From Cohnella herbarum (lineage in GTDB: Bacteria > Bacillota > Bacilli > Paenibacillales > Paenibacillaceae), in assembly GCF_012849095.1 (NCBI RefSeq), contig NZ_CP051681.1:62001-126000 (forward strand): 64,000 bases of DNA, written 5' to 3'. Below, piece by piece: positions 41,769 through 51,219 of the stretch. How positions within the stretch are numbered: the first letter of the stretch is position 1; every line of letters begins with the position of its first letter. The notes under the pieces were generated by a model, which had not been told where the DNA came from, searched no databases, and was given only the letters and a program-made list of their open reading frames with translations. A program made the position numbers and the translations under genes.

Positions 41769-42530
41769 ATGCTGAAGAAAAAAATGACCTTGTCTTTACT
41801 CGCTTCTGCTCTAATTTGTGGCTCAATTATAGCGGGACAACCTACGGTTTCGGCCGCGGGTCAAGAAGGAATCATCGAAAAAAGTGTTAACTTTCGTGAG
41901 AAGCCTTCCCTAAGCGGTGACCGCATTCGTTATCTAAAAGCCGGTGAACATGTCGATATATTGGAACAAGTAAATCAGTATTGGTTTAAAATCAAGGACC
42001 TGCGTGGTCAAACTGGGTACGTAACCACTCAAAGTCAGTTCATAAAAACGAATGGTTCCGTTACGGACAAGCCTGCTGAACCGGTATCTGGGACGCCCAA
42101 GAGCATTATTGACGCGGGTATGAAGTACTTGGGAACGCCTTATGTATTCGGTTCAAGCCGTTCCAATACCCAAACGTTCGATTGTTCTGATTTCGTCAGA
42201 CAAGCCTTTAAAGATGGAGCCGGAGTTATTCTTCCAGGGAATTCAAGAACCCAGGCTGCTTATGTAAAGAAAATTGGAGCTACTACGACAAACTGGAGGG
42301 AGCTGCATCCTGGAGATATTATGTTCTTTATGTCCTACGAGGGGAGTAAAAGTAGTGACTACTCCGGAATCAATAAATCCTCGCAGCGAATTACCCATAA
42401 TGGAATCTATCTAGGAAATGGGAAAATTCTGCATACGTATTCCGAGAAATCGGGCGGGGTTCGAATCGATCAAATTGAAGGGAAGCATTGGGAGTACCGA
42501 TTTGTATTTGGCGGAAGCGCTATAAAATAG
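41769..42530 (+). CDS. Secreted SH3 and NlpC/P60 cell-wall hydrolase
   Basis: 253 residues: signal peptide (MLKKKMTLSLLASALICGSI, cleavage near VSAA), a bacterial SH3 domain (SVNFREKPSLSGDRIRYL) and an NlpC/P60 domain with Cys in FDCSDFVRQAF, His in ITHNGIYLGNGKILH. It cleaves peptide stems of peptidoglycan. ATG follows ACAGGAGGTATTACA. A small hairpin (41713-41741) lies upstream. It is unrelated in detail to the conjugation hydrolases. Confidence 0.88.
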   Translation: MLKKKMTLSLLASALICGSIIAGQPTVSAAGQEGIIEKSVNFREKPSLSGDRIRYLKAGEHVDILEQVNQYWFKIKDLRGQTGYVTTQSQFIKTNGSVTDKPAEPVSGTPKSIIDAGMKYLGTPYVFGSSRSNTQTFDCSDFVRQAFKDGAGVILPGNSRTQAAYVKKIGATTTNWRELHPGDIMFFMSYEGSKSSDYSGINKSSQRITHNGIYLGNGKILHTYSEKSGGVRIDQIEGKHWEYRFVFGGSAIK

Positions 42531-42536
42531 ATGTGT

Positions 42537-42564
42537 AAGGAAGGGATGCTATTGTCCCTTCCTT
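42537..42564. terminator. Bidirectional terminator
   Basis: AAGGAAGGGA, 8-base loop, TCCCTTCCTT, then TTC. It overlaps the end of the minus-strand gene at 42549. Confidence 0.75.
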
Positions 42565-42785
42565 TTCAAACTATCAGAATTGGAAATTTGAAGCATCTTC
42601 CTTCTCACGATTTCAGGTTCCAGTTCTATACCTGCACATAGCACTTCAAACCAAGCCGTATTCAAAAAAGCAAGCGCTTCTTGTCGGTTTTGAAAATTCT
42701 TCCCTCCTTTCTTTGGTCTGGGGGATATATCCAAATAGGTCAATATCAATATTTCACAGATCAAAGTCCGATATCCTTCATTCAT
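42549..42785 (-). CDS. Small hypothetical protein
   Basis: 78 residues from ATG 42785 (AGGAGGTCGTTTAAG). MNEGYRTLICEILILTYLDI and NRQEALAFLNTAWFEVLCAG suggest a short all-helical protein with two cysteines. No family is recognised. It lies between the SH3 hydrolase and the SoxB-like gene, in divergent orientation to the latter. Confidence 0.5.
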   Translation of the reverse strand: MNEGYRTLICEILILTYLDISPRPKKGGKNFQNRQEALAFLNTAWFEVLCAGIELEPEIVRRKMLQISNSDSLKRKGQ

Positions 42786-42921
42786 CTTAAACGACCTCCT
42801 AAGCACCGTGCTTCAATACTATCGGAGGGGTGTTAAGTTTTAATAAAGCTAGGTTTGGCAATGATTGGTTTGCCTATACTACTATGTAGGTATGAATCAC
42901 TTGCAGAGAAGAGGAGAGAAG

Positions 42922-44355
42922 ATGGAACTTACCATAATTCAGCAAAACGATACGCATGGTTGTTTGGATGCCCATCCTGAATTTTTTTGGCATGATACAC
43001 AACCTTCGTATATGACATGTGGAGGGTTTTCGCGCATACATCGATATGTAACAGAACTAAAAAAAAGACGTCCCCATGTCCTTTTTGTCGACGGAGGCGA
43101 TTTGTTTCATGGCACAGCTCCTCTTGTATTGTCCAAAGGAGAAGCCATTATCCCATTATTGAAAATGATGCCGCTTGACGCATTCGTTCCAGGAAATTGG
43201 GATTATGCGTATGGCCCATCACAGTTGTTTGCTCTCTTGGATCAGGTTTCTTTTCCGGCCCTGGCAATGAATATGAAATCTTCATCCGCTGCCGCCCCGC
43301 TTAAGACGCAGTGGATTAAAGAAATGGGCGGAATTCGTATAGGTATGACGGGATGGACCTACTCATTTGTAGATCAAACGATGCCACCTGCTTTTTCCGA
43401 GGGATTGTCTTTCTCACTTGATCTAGCTGAGATGAGCCGGAACATACGAAAATTACGGGTGGAAGATAAGTGTGATCTCGTAATCGTATTGAGCCATATG
43501 GGACTGCCCCTGGACGTGAAAGCCGCTTCCAATATCGAAGGAATCGATATTATTTTAAGCGGTCACAGTCATGATCGACTTACCCATCCCATTAGACAAA
43601 ATGGAACATGGATTATTCAATCCGGAGCCAGTTCTTCGTTTCTTGGGCAGTTTGAACTGAATTTTGAATCCGGCATGATAACGAAGGTTCAACATCGTCT
43701 TATTCCGCTATTTGCACATGAATTCGAAGAAGATCCGGAAATCTCCAAATTAATTGTTGAAATTAACGAAAGGCATGAAACGCATTTAAGTGAGATCATT
43801 GGGGAACTACAGACACCGCTGCATCGCATGTTCCTCAATGAAACGCCAATGGATCGACTAATTACCGATGCTTATCTCCATTCTGTCGAAGCCGATATTG
43901 CTTTATCACATGGTTGGAGATACGGAGCCCCTATTCTGCCAGGTCTCGTAACCTTGCGGGACTTATATCAAATCATTCCGACAAATCCAGAGCTTTTCAC
44001 CGTAGAACTGGATGGCAAACAGATTCTGGAGGCTTTTGAATCTAATCTGGAACAGGTCTTCTCCCCTGATCCTTTCCACCAAAAAGGGGGATATGTCATG
44101 CGGGCAAGCGGCATCACAATGGCTTACAAACCTTATAATCCGCCTGGCCATCGAATTGAACATTTTCTTATCCAAGGAAAACCATTGAAGCTAGGAACCA
44201 CCTATCGAATTGTGAGCGCAGGTGAACAAATTCTATACCACTATGATCCACTTAAGAAGAAGCTAGGGATCCATGCTCACGATGTGATTACACAGTATTT
44301 TAAGTCTTACAAGAAAATTGAAATCAGTGATACACCCAAAATTTTTTGCATATAG
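42922..44355 (+). CDS. SoxB-like / 5'-nucleotidase-family metallophosphatase
   Basis: 477 residues, no signal peptide, from ATG 42922 (AGAGGAGAGAAG). Metallophosphoesterase motifs: QNDTHGCLDAH, FVDGGDLFHG, VPGNWDYAYGPSQLF, LSHMGLPLDVKAASNIEGID and ILSGHSHD; a C-terminal 5'-nucleotidase domain includes LYQIIPTNPELFTVELDG. The GNWDYAYGP block resembles the GHWEFTYG-type block of SoxB thiosulfohydrolases rather than UshA. With sulfur genes nearby, a sulfur role is possible, but nucleotide hydrolysis cannot be excluded. A decayed paralogue is at 31470. Confidence 0.75.
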   Translation: MELTIIQQNDTHGCLDAHPEFFWHDTQPSYMTCGGFSRIHRYVTELKKRRPHVLFVDGGDLFHGTAPLVLSKGEAIIPLLKMMPLDAFVPGNWDYAYGPSQLFALLDQVSFPALAMNMKSSSAAAPLKTQWIKEMGGIRIGMTGWTYSFVDQTMPPAFSEGLSFSLDLAEMSRNIRKLRVEDKCDLVIVLSHMGLPLDVKAASNIEGIDIILSGHSHDRLTHPIRQNGTWIIQSGASSSFLGQFELNFESGMITKVQHRLIPLFAHEFEEDPEISKLIVEINERHETHLSEIIGELQTPLHRMFLNETPMDRLITDAYLHSVEADIALSHGWRYGAPILPGLVTLRDLYQIIPTNPELFTVELDGKQILEAFESNLEQVFSPDPFHQKGGYVMRASGITMAYKPYNPPGHRIEHFLIQGKPLKLGTTYRIVSAGEQILYHYDPLKKKLGIHAHDVITQYFKSYKKIEISDTPKIFCI

Positions 44356-44392
44356 CAAAACAAACCGGTGCAATCCATGCCGGTCTGTTTTG
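44356..44392. terminator. Bidirectional terminator between SoxB-like gene and kinase
   Basis: CAAAACAAACCGG, loop, CCGGTCTGTTTTG, then TTATTT on the + strand. Confidence 0.75.
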
Positions 44393-45493
44393 TTATTTCA
44401 AATTTTTTTTCGAGTTGCGAGGCAGTGTTACCCAAAACGAATGTTTATTATTCTCCGACTCCAGTCCCACTCTGCCTCCATGCTTCTTCACAATTTCTTT
44501 TACAATAGCCAAACCAAGCCCGCTTCCTTTTGCTTTCTCTCCGCGATGTCTCGATGGATCCGCTTGAAAAAAACGTTCAAATACAAATCCGCGCACCTCT
44601 TCAGGTATTGGCTCGCCAACATTACTGACGGTGATTCGATACTGAAGAGGTTCGATAACCCCGATCACCCAAATCATCCGTCCCGTATTATAGCTTATCG
44701 CATTCTGTATCAGATTGTTTAACACCTGTCTTAATCCGCCTTCGTCACCGATGACAACGTCTTGTGAAACAGATACTTCCAACTCCATATTGTTGCTTTG
44801 AAGTTCCCATTGAAAAGACTGCGTGCACCGAGTAATCAGGTCATCGATTTGTATATTGCTGTAAGTCATGCTTGCAGCTTGTCGATCCTCCCATACAGAA
44901 AGCTGATGCAACTGCTCCACAAGCCGGGTAATATGCTGAGACTCTTCCAGCAGTGACAGATACAAGTCTTTATCCCCGACAATCACACCGCTGCTTAATG
45001 CCTCCAGGTAGCCGTTTAGATTGCTAAGAGGTGTTCGTAAATCGTGAGATATGTTGCTTAGCATCCTTTTGCGATTTTCTTCAGTCTGCTTTAAAGTCTG
45101 AGTCAAATCGTTAAAATACTGAGTCAATTGGCCAATTTCATCCACTGACGATACTTTAATGGGCTCTGGGTATGATCCGTCCATTAGCTGCCGTGTCAAT
45201 TGGGTCAAACGTTTTAAAGGAGAAAGTATTTTCTTGATAAACACAAAATGGATGAGCGCGGCAACAACGATTGCTAGCAAACTTGCCCGAATCAGATAAA
45301 AATGCATGGTTCTGTTAAAGAAAATGTTCTTATCTTCACCGACAAGTCGATACTTTTCTACAAGAACACAAGCAAAATCCTTGACTGAAACACCTACTAG
45401 CCAGATGACAATGAGCATGACCAGAACGTTAACCGCAATTAATTTCCAAGTTATATGCTGCTTCCATGTACTAAACTGCTTAATTTGCGACAA
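44393..45493 (-). CDS. Sensor histidine kinase
   Basis: About 366 residues. Two membrane segments bracket a short extracellular part, then HAMP (ILSPLKRLTQLTRQLMDG), HisKA (NISHDLRTPLSNLNGYLEAL with the phospho-His) and HATPase (LNNLIQNAISYN, GSGLGLAIVKEIVKKHGG). It probably phosphorylates the OmpR-type regulator encoded just upstream. Its start overlaps the regulator gene; TTG 45493 or the earlier GTG 45511 are candidates. The signal is unknown. Confidence 0.88.
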   Translation of the reverse strand: MSQIKQFSTWKQHITWKLIAVNVLVMLIVIWLVGVSVKDFACVLVEKYRLVGEDKNIFFNRTMHFYLIRASLLAIVVAALIHFVFIKKILSPLKRLTQLTRQLMDGSYPEPIKVSSVDEIGQLTQYFNDLTQTLKQTEENRKRMLSNISHDLRTPLSNLNGYLEALSSGVIVGDKDLYLSLLEESQHITRLVEQLHQLSVWEDRQAASMTYSNIQIDDLITRCTQSFQWELQSNNMELEVSVSQDVVIGDEGGLRQVLNNLIQNAISYNTGRMIWVIGVIEPLQYRITVSNVGEPIPEEVRGFVFERFFQADPSRHRGEKAKGSGLGLAIVKEIVKKHGGRVGLESENNKHSFWVTLPRNSKKNLK

Positions 45494-46166
45494 AGCGATA
45501 CCCCATTCCACGGATCGTTTCAAAAAAACACGGGACATCGCTCGATGTCTCGATCTTTTCCCTTAGCTTTCCCACATGAACATCTACCGTGCGGTCGATC
45601 ACATTTTTCTCTTCGTTCGGATAAAGCTCGCATAAAATTTGCTCACGCGATAAGATTTGATTGGGATGTCTCATAAAAAAGTACAACAGTTTAAACTCAT
45701 GCTGAGTAAGAGGGACAATGTTCCCGTTATATTTGACTTCTCCACGCAAAGGTTTTATTGTCAATCCTTTAAAACTAATTTTGCTGCATCGATTTGATGT
45801 TCGTCGAAGTACAGTATTCACCCGTGTGACCACTTCTTGAGGGCTGAAAGGCTTTGTTACATAATCATCAGCACCCATTTGAAGTCCTTCAATCCGCTCT
45901 GATTCCGTAATTTTGGCCGTCAACATAATAATGGGAATATCACTTTTGAGTTCGCAGCGAATCCACGTGCATAATTCTTCACCGCTTAGCTTCGGCATCA
46001 TCAGGTCTGTAATGACGAAACAAGGATCATGCTTTTGAAAAGCCTCCTTTCCTTCTTCTCCATTTTCAGCCTCTAATACTTCGTACCCTTCTCTTTCCAG
46101 ATATAGTTTAAGCAGCTTTCTTATTTTCGGATCATCTTCGATGATCAATATGTTTTTTCCCAGCAT
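45480..46166 (-). CDS. OmpR-family response regulator
   Basis: 228 residues: receiver with DD (IEDDPKIRK), phospho-Asp in FVITDLMMPKLSG, Thr and Lys (MLTAK, YVTKPFSP); a winged-helix DNA-binding domain (GNIVPLTQHEFKLLYFFMRH and DVHVGKLREKIE). Normal phosphoacceptor, unlike 7154. Partner of the overlapping kinase gene. Confidence 0.92.
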   Translation of the reverse strand: MLGKNILIIEDDPKIRKLLKLYLEREGYEVLEAENGEEGKEAFQKHDPCFVITDLMMPKLSGEELCTWIRCELKSDIPIIMLTAKITESERIEGLQMGADDYVTKPFSPQEVVTRVNTVLRRTSNRCSKISFKGLTIKPLRGEVKYNGNIVPLTQHEFKLLYFFMRHPNQILSREQILCELYPNEEKNVIDRTVDVHVGKLREKIETSSDVPCFFETIRGMGYRFVAN

Positions 46167-46324
46167 GCGTTCCCCTCCCTAGAGTAGGTTTTCATTTTAT
46201 AAGGATAGTTTAAAGAAACGTTAAAGTTCATTCCAGAACTACAATTTGGATATCGGTTTCTGACAGGGTCGTAATCATAGCTCTACGGTGAGTCTATAGA
46301 TCCTTGTTCACGGAAATTAAAAGA

Positions 46325-46373
46325 AAACAAACCGGAACCTTGCAACTAAAGTTGCCATGGTTCCGGTTTGTTT
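46325..46373. terminator. Large bidirectional terminator
   Basis: AAACAAACCGGAACC, 19-base loop containing a second small stem, GGTTCCGGTTTGTTT. It lies just downstream of lgt on the minus strand and upstream of the response regulator start. Confidence 0.75.
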
Positions 46374-46385
46374 ATATGCTTGACG

Positions 46386-47333
46386 TCAACCTTCTGGCGT
46401 TGGTTTCCCTTCAATCGTCAATGGTGCATGCTTCATGGACTTTTGTGGAACAATGGGATCGGAATATCTAACCTTATCTTTGAACCAATTTCGACGAATT
46501 ATGATGAATACAACTGCTGCTATAATTATCAGCACTGCTATTAGCTGAGATATGCGAATGTTCTTTCCTGCTTCCATCATCCCCCAACCAAACGAGCTCA
46601 TTGGCGACCAAGTCGTCTTAAGGAATGAGGCAAGCCATTCCGGTCCGGCAAAAACCAAGCTATCCGTGCGAACCCCTTCAATGTAAAAACGTCCAAGCGA
46701 ATACCAAATGAAGTAACTCATAAACAACTCGCCAGCTCGCAAAAACGGCCGTCTGCGCAGCCAAAGAAGGAATAAGAGCCCTGCAAAGCTCCAGACAGAC
46801 TCATACAAAAATGTCGGATGGTAATATTGACCGTTGATATACATCTGGTTGACTATAAAGTTCGGAAGATGAAGTGTGTTTCTCAGAAAACTTTCTGATA
46901 CTGAACCGCCGTGAGCCTCTTGATTCATGAAGTTTCCCCAACGTCCAATCATTTGACCGACGATTAAACCTGGGGCGCATATATCTGCGATACGCCAGAA
47001 ATTATAGCCTTTTTTACGTGTGTAAATGACAGCAGCCGCAATGGCAGCGATCAAAGCTCCATATATGGCAATACCCCCATGCCATATGTTAATCATTTCC
47101 AAGGGATTGTTCTTATAATTTTCCCATTCAAAGGCTACATAGTAGATTCGTGCTCCGATTAATGCAGAGGGAAGACCATACAAGACCAGATCCATAAAAA
47201 AGTCGGACTTTATGCCAAATCGCTTTCCCTCATGAGAAATCAGTATCAAACCAAGTAAAGCACCCAATCCAATAATGATTCCATACCAGTGAACAGAAAA
47301 CTGGCCTATCGAAAATGCTATCGGGTCTAACAT
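46386..47333 (-). CDS. lgt: Prolipoprotein diacylglyceryl transferase
   Basis: 315 residues, seven helices. Motifs: HWYGIIIGLGALLGL, WHGGIAIYGAL, the Lgt signature MIGRWGNFMNQEAHGG and HPTFLYESVW. It transfers diacylglyceryl to the lipobox Cys of prelipoproteins. The C-terminal extension (after 290) is hydrophilic. Lgt is housekeeping, so a copy here is probably an additional one; compare the lipoprotein-type carbonic anhydrase at 28903. Confidence 0.92.
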   Translation of the reverse strand: MLDPIAFSIGQFSVHWYGIIIGLGALLGLILISHEGKRFGIKSDFFMDLVLYGLPSALIGARIYYVAFEWENYKNNPLEMINIWHGGIAIYGALIAAIAAAVIYTRKKGYNFWRIADICAPGLIVGQMIGRWGNFMNQEAHGGSVSESFLRNTLHLPNFIVNQMYINGQYYHPTFLYESVWSFAGLLFLLWLRRRPFLRAGELFMSYFIWYSLGRFYIEGVRTDSLVFAGPEWLASFLKTTWSPMSSFGWGMMEAGKNIRISQLIAVLIIIAAVVFIIIRRNWFKDKVRYSDPIVPQKSMKHAPLTIEGKPTPEG

Positions 47334-47551
47334 GAGAGATCATTCTCCTATCTTTATTTCTCCTATACTGAAATGTGTTGTGCGAGTCTCGTGCTTCTTT
47401 ATAGGATTTTGTTCTTCTTGGCTCAAGCCTAATTTCTTTCGTGAATATTTTACAGTGGAAGGAAGTTTTTTAAGCCTTACCTCTTAAGAATTATAACACA
47501 TGATATAGACACTTGCCGAATCTGTGACAAGGAAGTCTCTTACTGTACATA

Positions 47552-47592
47552 AAAAAGCCGTGTGCATCTTTGCAGCACGCACAGCGGCTTTC
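47552..47592. terminator. Terminator near the end of the conjugation operon
   Basis: AAAAAAGCCGTGTGC, loop, GCACGCACAGCGGCTTTCTT. It lies just past the stop of the degraded hydrolase gene on the minus strand. Confidence 0.65.
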
Positions 47593-47609
47593 TTGTATCG
47601 ATCCCCGTA

Positions 47610-48497
47610 TTAGGATTGATAATATGGTCTCCCATACATCACTTGAAATTCGGCGTCAAATACATTGCGATAAACAACTTGTAACCGGCTGGAGGAGGCA
47701 TCGATAACCTTGCCTTCGCCGGCATAAATGCCAACATGTGTAATATTCATAAATCTCCCGTTCGCCTCATAGCTCCAGAAAATCAAATCACCCGCTATTA
47801 GCTCATTGGAGGTAAGGGAAAGTTCGTTTTCCGCGATAAAGCGCGCCTGTTCTGCCGCCGTTCGGGGCACCTCAACGCCTAATTGCCGATATACCCACTG
47901 TACTAGATAACTACAATCGGTATAGTTATCTTTTCCTGCTTTTAGCTGGCTGTATGGATCGCCCAACCGAGTCAATGCCAGTTCGACAGCCTGGCTTCCA
48001 AGCACACCAGCGGGCAAATCGGATATAACCGCCGCAGACTGTTCGGACGTTAATCCGGTATCACCGTTCTTCCCAAGAATGGCCATCATCATGGGACGAA
48101 ATTCAACCGATAGAAGTTCATTCGTCAAATCGACCTGTTCCGTGGAAAAACCATAGAGCGTCGCTTGCTGCTCTGCTGTTCGGGTAGAAATCGACAGTTG
48201 CAGGACGTGCTCGTATTCTGTTACCGACTGTTCCTCCACACTTCCATCACTCTGTTCAACGGCAACGGTTCTTGTATGCTCTAGTGTTTCGAGCTGCGAG
48301 TCGATCTGATTCATATCCCAAAAAACAGCCTGCAGCAACTCCTCTCTCTGTTGATCCATTGTAAACACTCTATGCGAGCGGCAAACTGGGCGTCCATTTC
48401 CTCTAAGATTTGAATCATTTTTTTGTGTCGGGTCCTGTATTTTCGTCAGCCACAAAAATGCCGAACGGTGAGGAAAGCAGCGCCGCGACGATCATAA
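47610..48497 (-). pseudogene. Conjugation NlpC/P60 hydrolase, second copy, degraded
   Basis: The C-terminal part (VFWDMNQIDSQLETLEHTRT to PYYQS) with the C40 domain is intact: Cys in DNYTDCSYLVQWVYRQLG and His in NITHVGIYAGEGKVID. Upstream, at 48497-48420, a fragment of the membrane anchor (IVAALLSSPFGIFVADENTG) lies in another frame and is joined directly to the end of the VirB4 gene. The long N-terminal region and a part before VFWDMNQ are deleted. The open frame to 48455 begins with out-of-frame residues. Confidence 0.75.
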
Positions 48498-48503
48498 TGA
48501 TTA

Positions 48504-50837
48504 TTACCGCTCGCCGGGCTTCGTCGTCATCAAGTTATACAGTTTCGTGTGCCGCGGGAACTTATCGTTAAACGGTACAAGGGAACTGCCGACCTTCATC
48601 AGTCCATTCCCGGCGTCAACATTCGTAATGTAAGACAGTTGCAGATCCGAAATGTTGAGCAACTCGGCAAGCTCCATCCGGTCGGTGCTGGCCTGATTCA
48701 GCATGACGATGAATTCACTGTTTGCGAGCATGGTGCGGGCTGTATGGCTTTGCAGTAGATCGTCCACATTTTGCGTAATCCCTGTGCAAAAAGCGCCATA
48801 CTTTCGGACACGCTTCCAGAGCGTGAACAGGAAGTTGGCGCTGTATTCGTGCTGAAACAAAAGGTAGATTTCATCAATAAAGATAAACGTATTCTTGCCT
48901 CTGGCGCGATTTTGCGTAATCCGATTCAAGATGTTGTCGAGTACGACCAGCATGCCGATGGGAAGAAGCTGCTTGCCCAAGTCGAGAATATCGTAGCAAA
49001 TCAGCCGATTGTGGACGTTGACGTTGGTCGATTGGGCGAACGTATTCAGACTGCCGGAAGTAAATAATTCAATAGCCAGCGCGATGTCCTGAGCCTCCGG
49101 TTCTGCTTGCTTGAGCAGCTCCGCGCGAAAATCCTGCAATGTCGGCGGCTGTCCCTTATAGTTGCTCCGCAAATACTTGCGGTACACAGCGGCGGTACAG
49201 CGATCGATGAGCGACTTCTCCTTGGCTCCAAGCTGATGTCCTCCGATCAACTGCTCGCACAACGACAGGACGAATTCCGATTTAAGAATGATCGGATTGG
49301 CTCCGTCGCCATAATCCCGGTTCATATCCATCGCATTGATATGGTTCGACGAAGTAGCAGAAATGTGAATCGTCTCGCCACCCAGCGCATTTACCAGAGC
49401 GGAATACTCCCGCTCCGGGTCAATCAGGATAATGTCGTCATCGCTCGCCAATATCTGGTTGACGATTTCCCGTTTTGCGGCAAAGCTTTTACCGGAACCG
49501 GATACGCCAAGGATAAAGCTGTTTCCATTCAGCAGTTGCTTTCGATTGGCGACGACCATATTTTTGCTGATGATGTTTTGCCCGTAATAAATGCCGTCCG
49601 GATGCACGATCTCCTGCGCTCGAAACGGGATAAAGACAGCCGTACTTTCAGTCGTGAGCGTCCGCAAAGCATGAACCTTTCGCAGCCCATACGGTAGCAC
49701 CGTATTCAAACCGTCCATTTGCTGATAGGAGAGCGTAGAAAACTGGCACAAATGCTTGCGGGCCGTAGTGAGCAATGTCTCCGTATCGCTATCGAGTTGT
49801 TCTTTGCTGTCCGCGACATGCACCATCGTAAGTAGTCCGAACATCATCCGCTGGTCGCGTGTGGTCAGGTCGCTAAGAAATTCCTTGCTTTCTTTGCGCT
49901 GCTGCTCCATGTCGTAAGGGATGACAGCAGAAAAGTTGTTGTTGCGATTTTGCCGCCGTTGCCAATTCGTAATGTTCGTTTCCACACCGAGCAGTCGATT
50001 CTCCACTTCGCGGACAGCTTCGTCGGTCGGAATCGGGATCACATCGAGCGATAGAAGCAAGTTGCGGTTCAAGTCGCACAGTTCAGCTACCATGCTGTCC
50101 TTGATGTAGCTGGCGTAATCACGCAGAAAGATGACCCGACCGTAGTATTCGCCCATCCGAAAATGATCTTTGGCAAACTCGAAGGTGTCCGGGCAAATGT
50201 AATCCTTGAAATCGTGACCCTTTCGCATCATCTCCTGCATGTCGAAGCGAAAATCGGCTTCCTCGCCAATCCGGAAGAAGTCATGCAGAATGCGCAGGCG
50301 GTCAGTCGCATCAAGCTCGGTACATTTCGAGCCGAGACGAGAGAAATGCGCCGTCAACTCCGTGCCGACCCGCGCGAAGTAATGGCGAGCTTCATCCACA
50401 TTCTTTTTAACCACGGAGATGGTGATGTATTTCTCTTGAATCGTCCCATTTGTGTTGCCATCAGTCGCTTTACCAAGCAACATGTCGTTGTACTCCTGCC
50501 GATACACATCCAGCCCGTCGTGCTGGAGCGGAATAAGAATGGAACGTTCTACATCTGCCTGATTCAGCCGCCGATTGTGAATCGTAATCTTCGTCGTTGC
50601 GCCGCTGTCAAACGAATTAAGCAATTCGGAGTAGGAAAGGAACATCGTCTCCTTGTCCTCTCTCGATGCGACAGCGTAATTTATGTCCGCGAAACGGAAC
50701 GACTTCGAGAACTTGTTGCCGACAGCAAAAATCCCGTCCGGCCAGATGGCGCGGATCGGGATCGCTTGTTGTACGCTTTTGGGAATGACAGACCGCTCCT
50801 TGTCCTGCTTCATGGTCCGCCTGAGCGTCTTAATCAT
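48504..50837 (-). CDS. VirB4-like conjugation ATPase
   Basis: 777 residues. The energy-supplying ATPase of the type IV secretion system. Walker A GVSGSGKSFAAKR at about 445, Walker B FIFIDEIYLLF at about 670, and GAFCTGITQNVDDLL after it. The N-terminal VirB4 region starts with a membrane-proximal stretch. Follows prgI with an 8-bp overlap, as in Tn1549/CTn-type elements. The gene end runs straight into the degraded hydrolase. Confidence 0.9.
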   Translation of the reverse strand: MIKTLRRTMKQDKERSVIPKSVQQAIPIRAIWPDGIFAVGNKFSKSFRFADINYAVASREDKETMFLSYSELLNSFDSGATTKITIHNRRLNQADVERSILIPLQHDGLDVYRQEYNDMLLGKATDGNTNGTIQEKYITISVVKKNVDEARHYFARVGTELTAHFSRLGSKCTELDATDRLRILHDFFRIGEEADFRFDMQEMMRKGHDFKDYICPDTFEFAKDHFRMGEYYGRVIFLRDYASYIKDSMVAELCDLNRNLLLSLDVIPIPTDEAVREVENRLLGVETNITNWQRRQNRNNNFSAVIPYDMEQQRKESKEFLSDLTTRDQRMMFGLLTMVHVADSKEQLDSDTETLLTTARKHLCQFSTLSYQQMDGLNTVLPYGLRKVHALRTLTTESTAVFIPFRAQEIVHPDGIYYGQNIISKNMVVANRKQLLNGNSFILGVSGSGKSFAAKREIVNQILASDDDIILIDPEREYSALVNALGGETIHISATSSNHINAMDMNRDYGDGANPIILKSEFVLSLCEQLIGGHQLGAKEKSLIDRCTAAVYRKYLRSNYKGQPPTLQDFRAELLKQAEPEAQDIALAIELFTSGSLNTFAQSTNVNVHNRLICYDILDLGKQLLPIGMLVVLDNILNRITQNRARGKNTFIFIDEIYLLFQHEYSANFLFTLWKRVRKYGAFCTGITQNVDDLLQSHTARTMLANSEFIVMLNQASTDRMELAELLNISDLQLSYITNVDAGNGLMKVGSSLVPFNDKFPRHTKLYNLMTTKPGER

Positions 50838-51195
50838 TGCGCTTCATCCTTTCTTGCTCACGCTTGTGCAGGCTTCCTTTCAGCGCTTCGTAGTATATGT
50901 TGGTCGAGCGGAAGACAAGCCGTCTTGGCATCAGAAACTCCGACTTCACATACGCCCACAATAGTTGCTCCGCCGTCATACCGTGATAGCGGATAAACCC
51001 GAGCGCGGCGCAGGGAGCTGCCCCCAATATGCACATCCAACTGAGCGTTTCCAGTCCAAAATGACTGCGCAGCCCGAAATACAGTCCAATCGCCGCAGCG
51101 ACCGCCAGAACAGAAAAAAAGAACTGCCGCAAGGACAGTCCGAAGAACAAGCTTTCCGTATAATCCCGGATTTCCCGGTTGATTTTCACTTCCAC
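50830..51195 (-). CDS. PrgI-family conjugation membrane protein
   Basis: 121 residues: MEVKINREIRDYTESLFFGL, two hydrophobic segments, then a basic tail with EALKGSLHKREQERM. PrgI proteins precede VirB4 in Gram-positive transfer operons and are probably VirB3-like. Overlaps VirB4 by 8 bp. Confidence 0.82.
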   Translation of the reverse strand: MEVKINREIRDYTESLFFGLSLRQFFFSVLAVAAAIGLYFGLRSHFGLETLSWMCILGAAPCAALGFIRYHGMTAEQLLWAYVKSEFLMPRRLVFRSTNIYYEALKGSLHKREQERMKRND

Positions 51196-51219
51196 TTTTA
51201 TCCCTCCCGGATGAGCAGT

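Noticed and set aside
49107..49697. Open frame opposite virB4
   Set aside because: Mirror of conserved VirB4 motifs; composition of a shadow frame.
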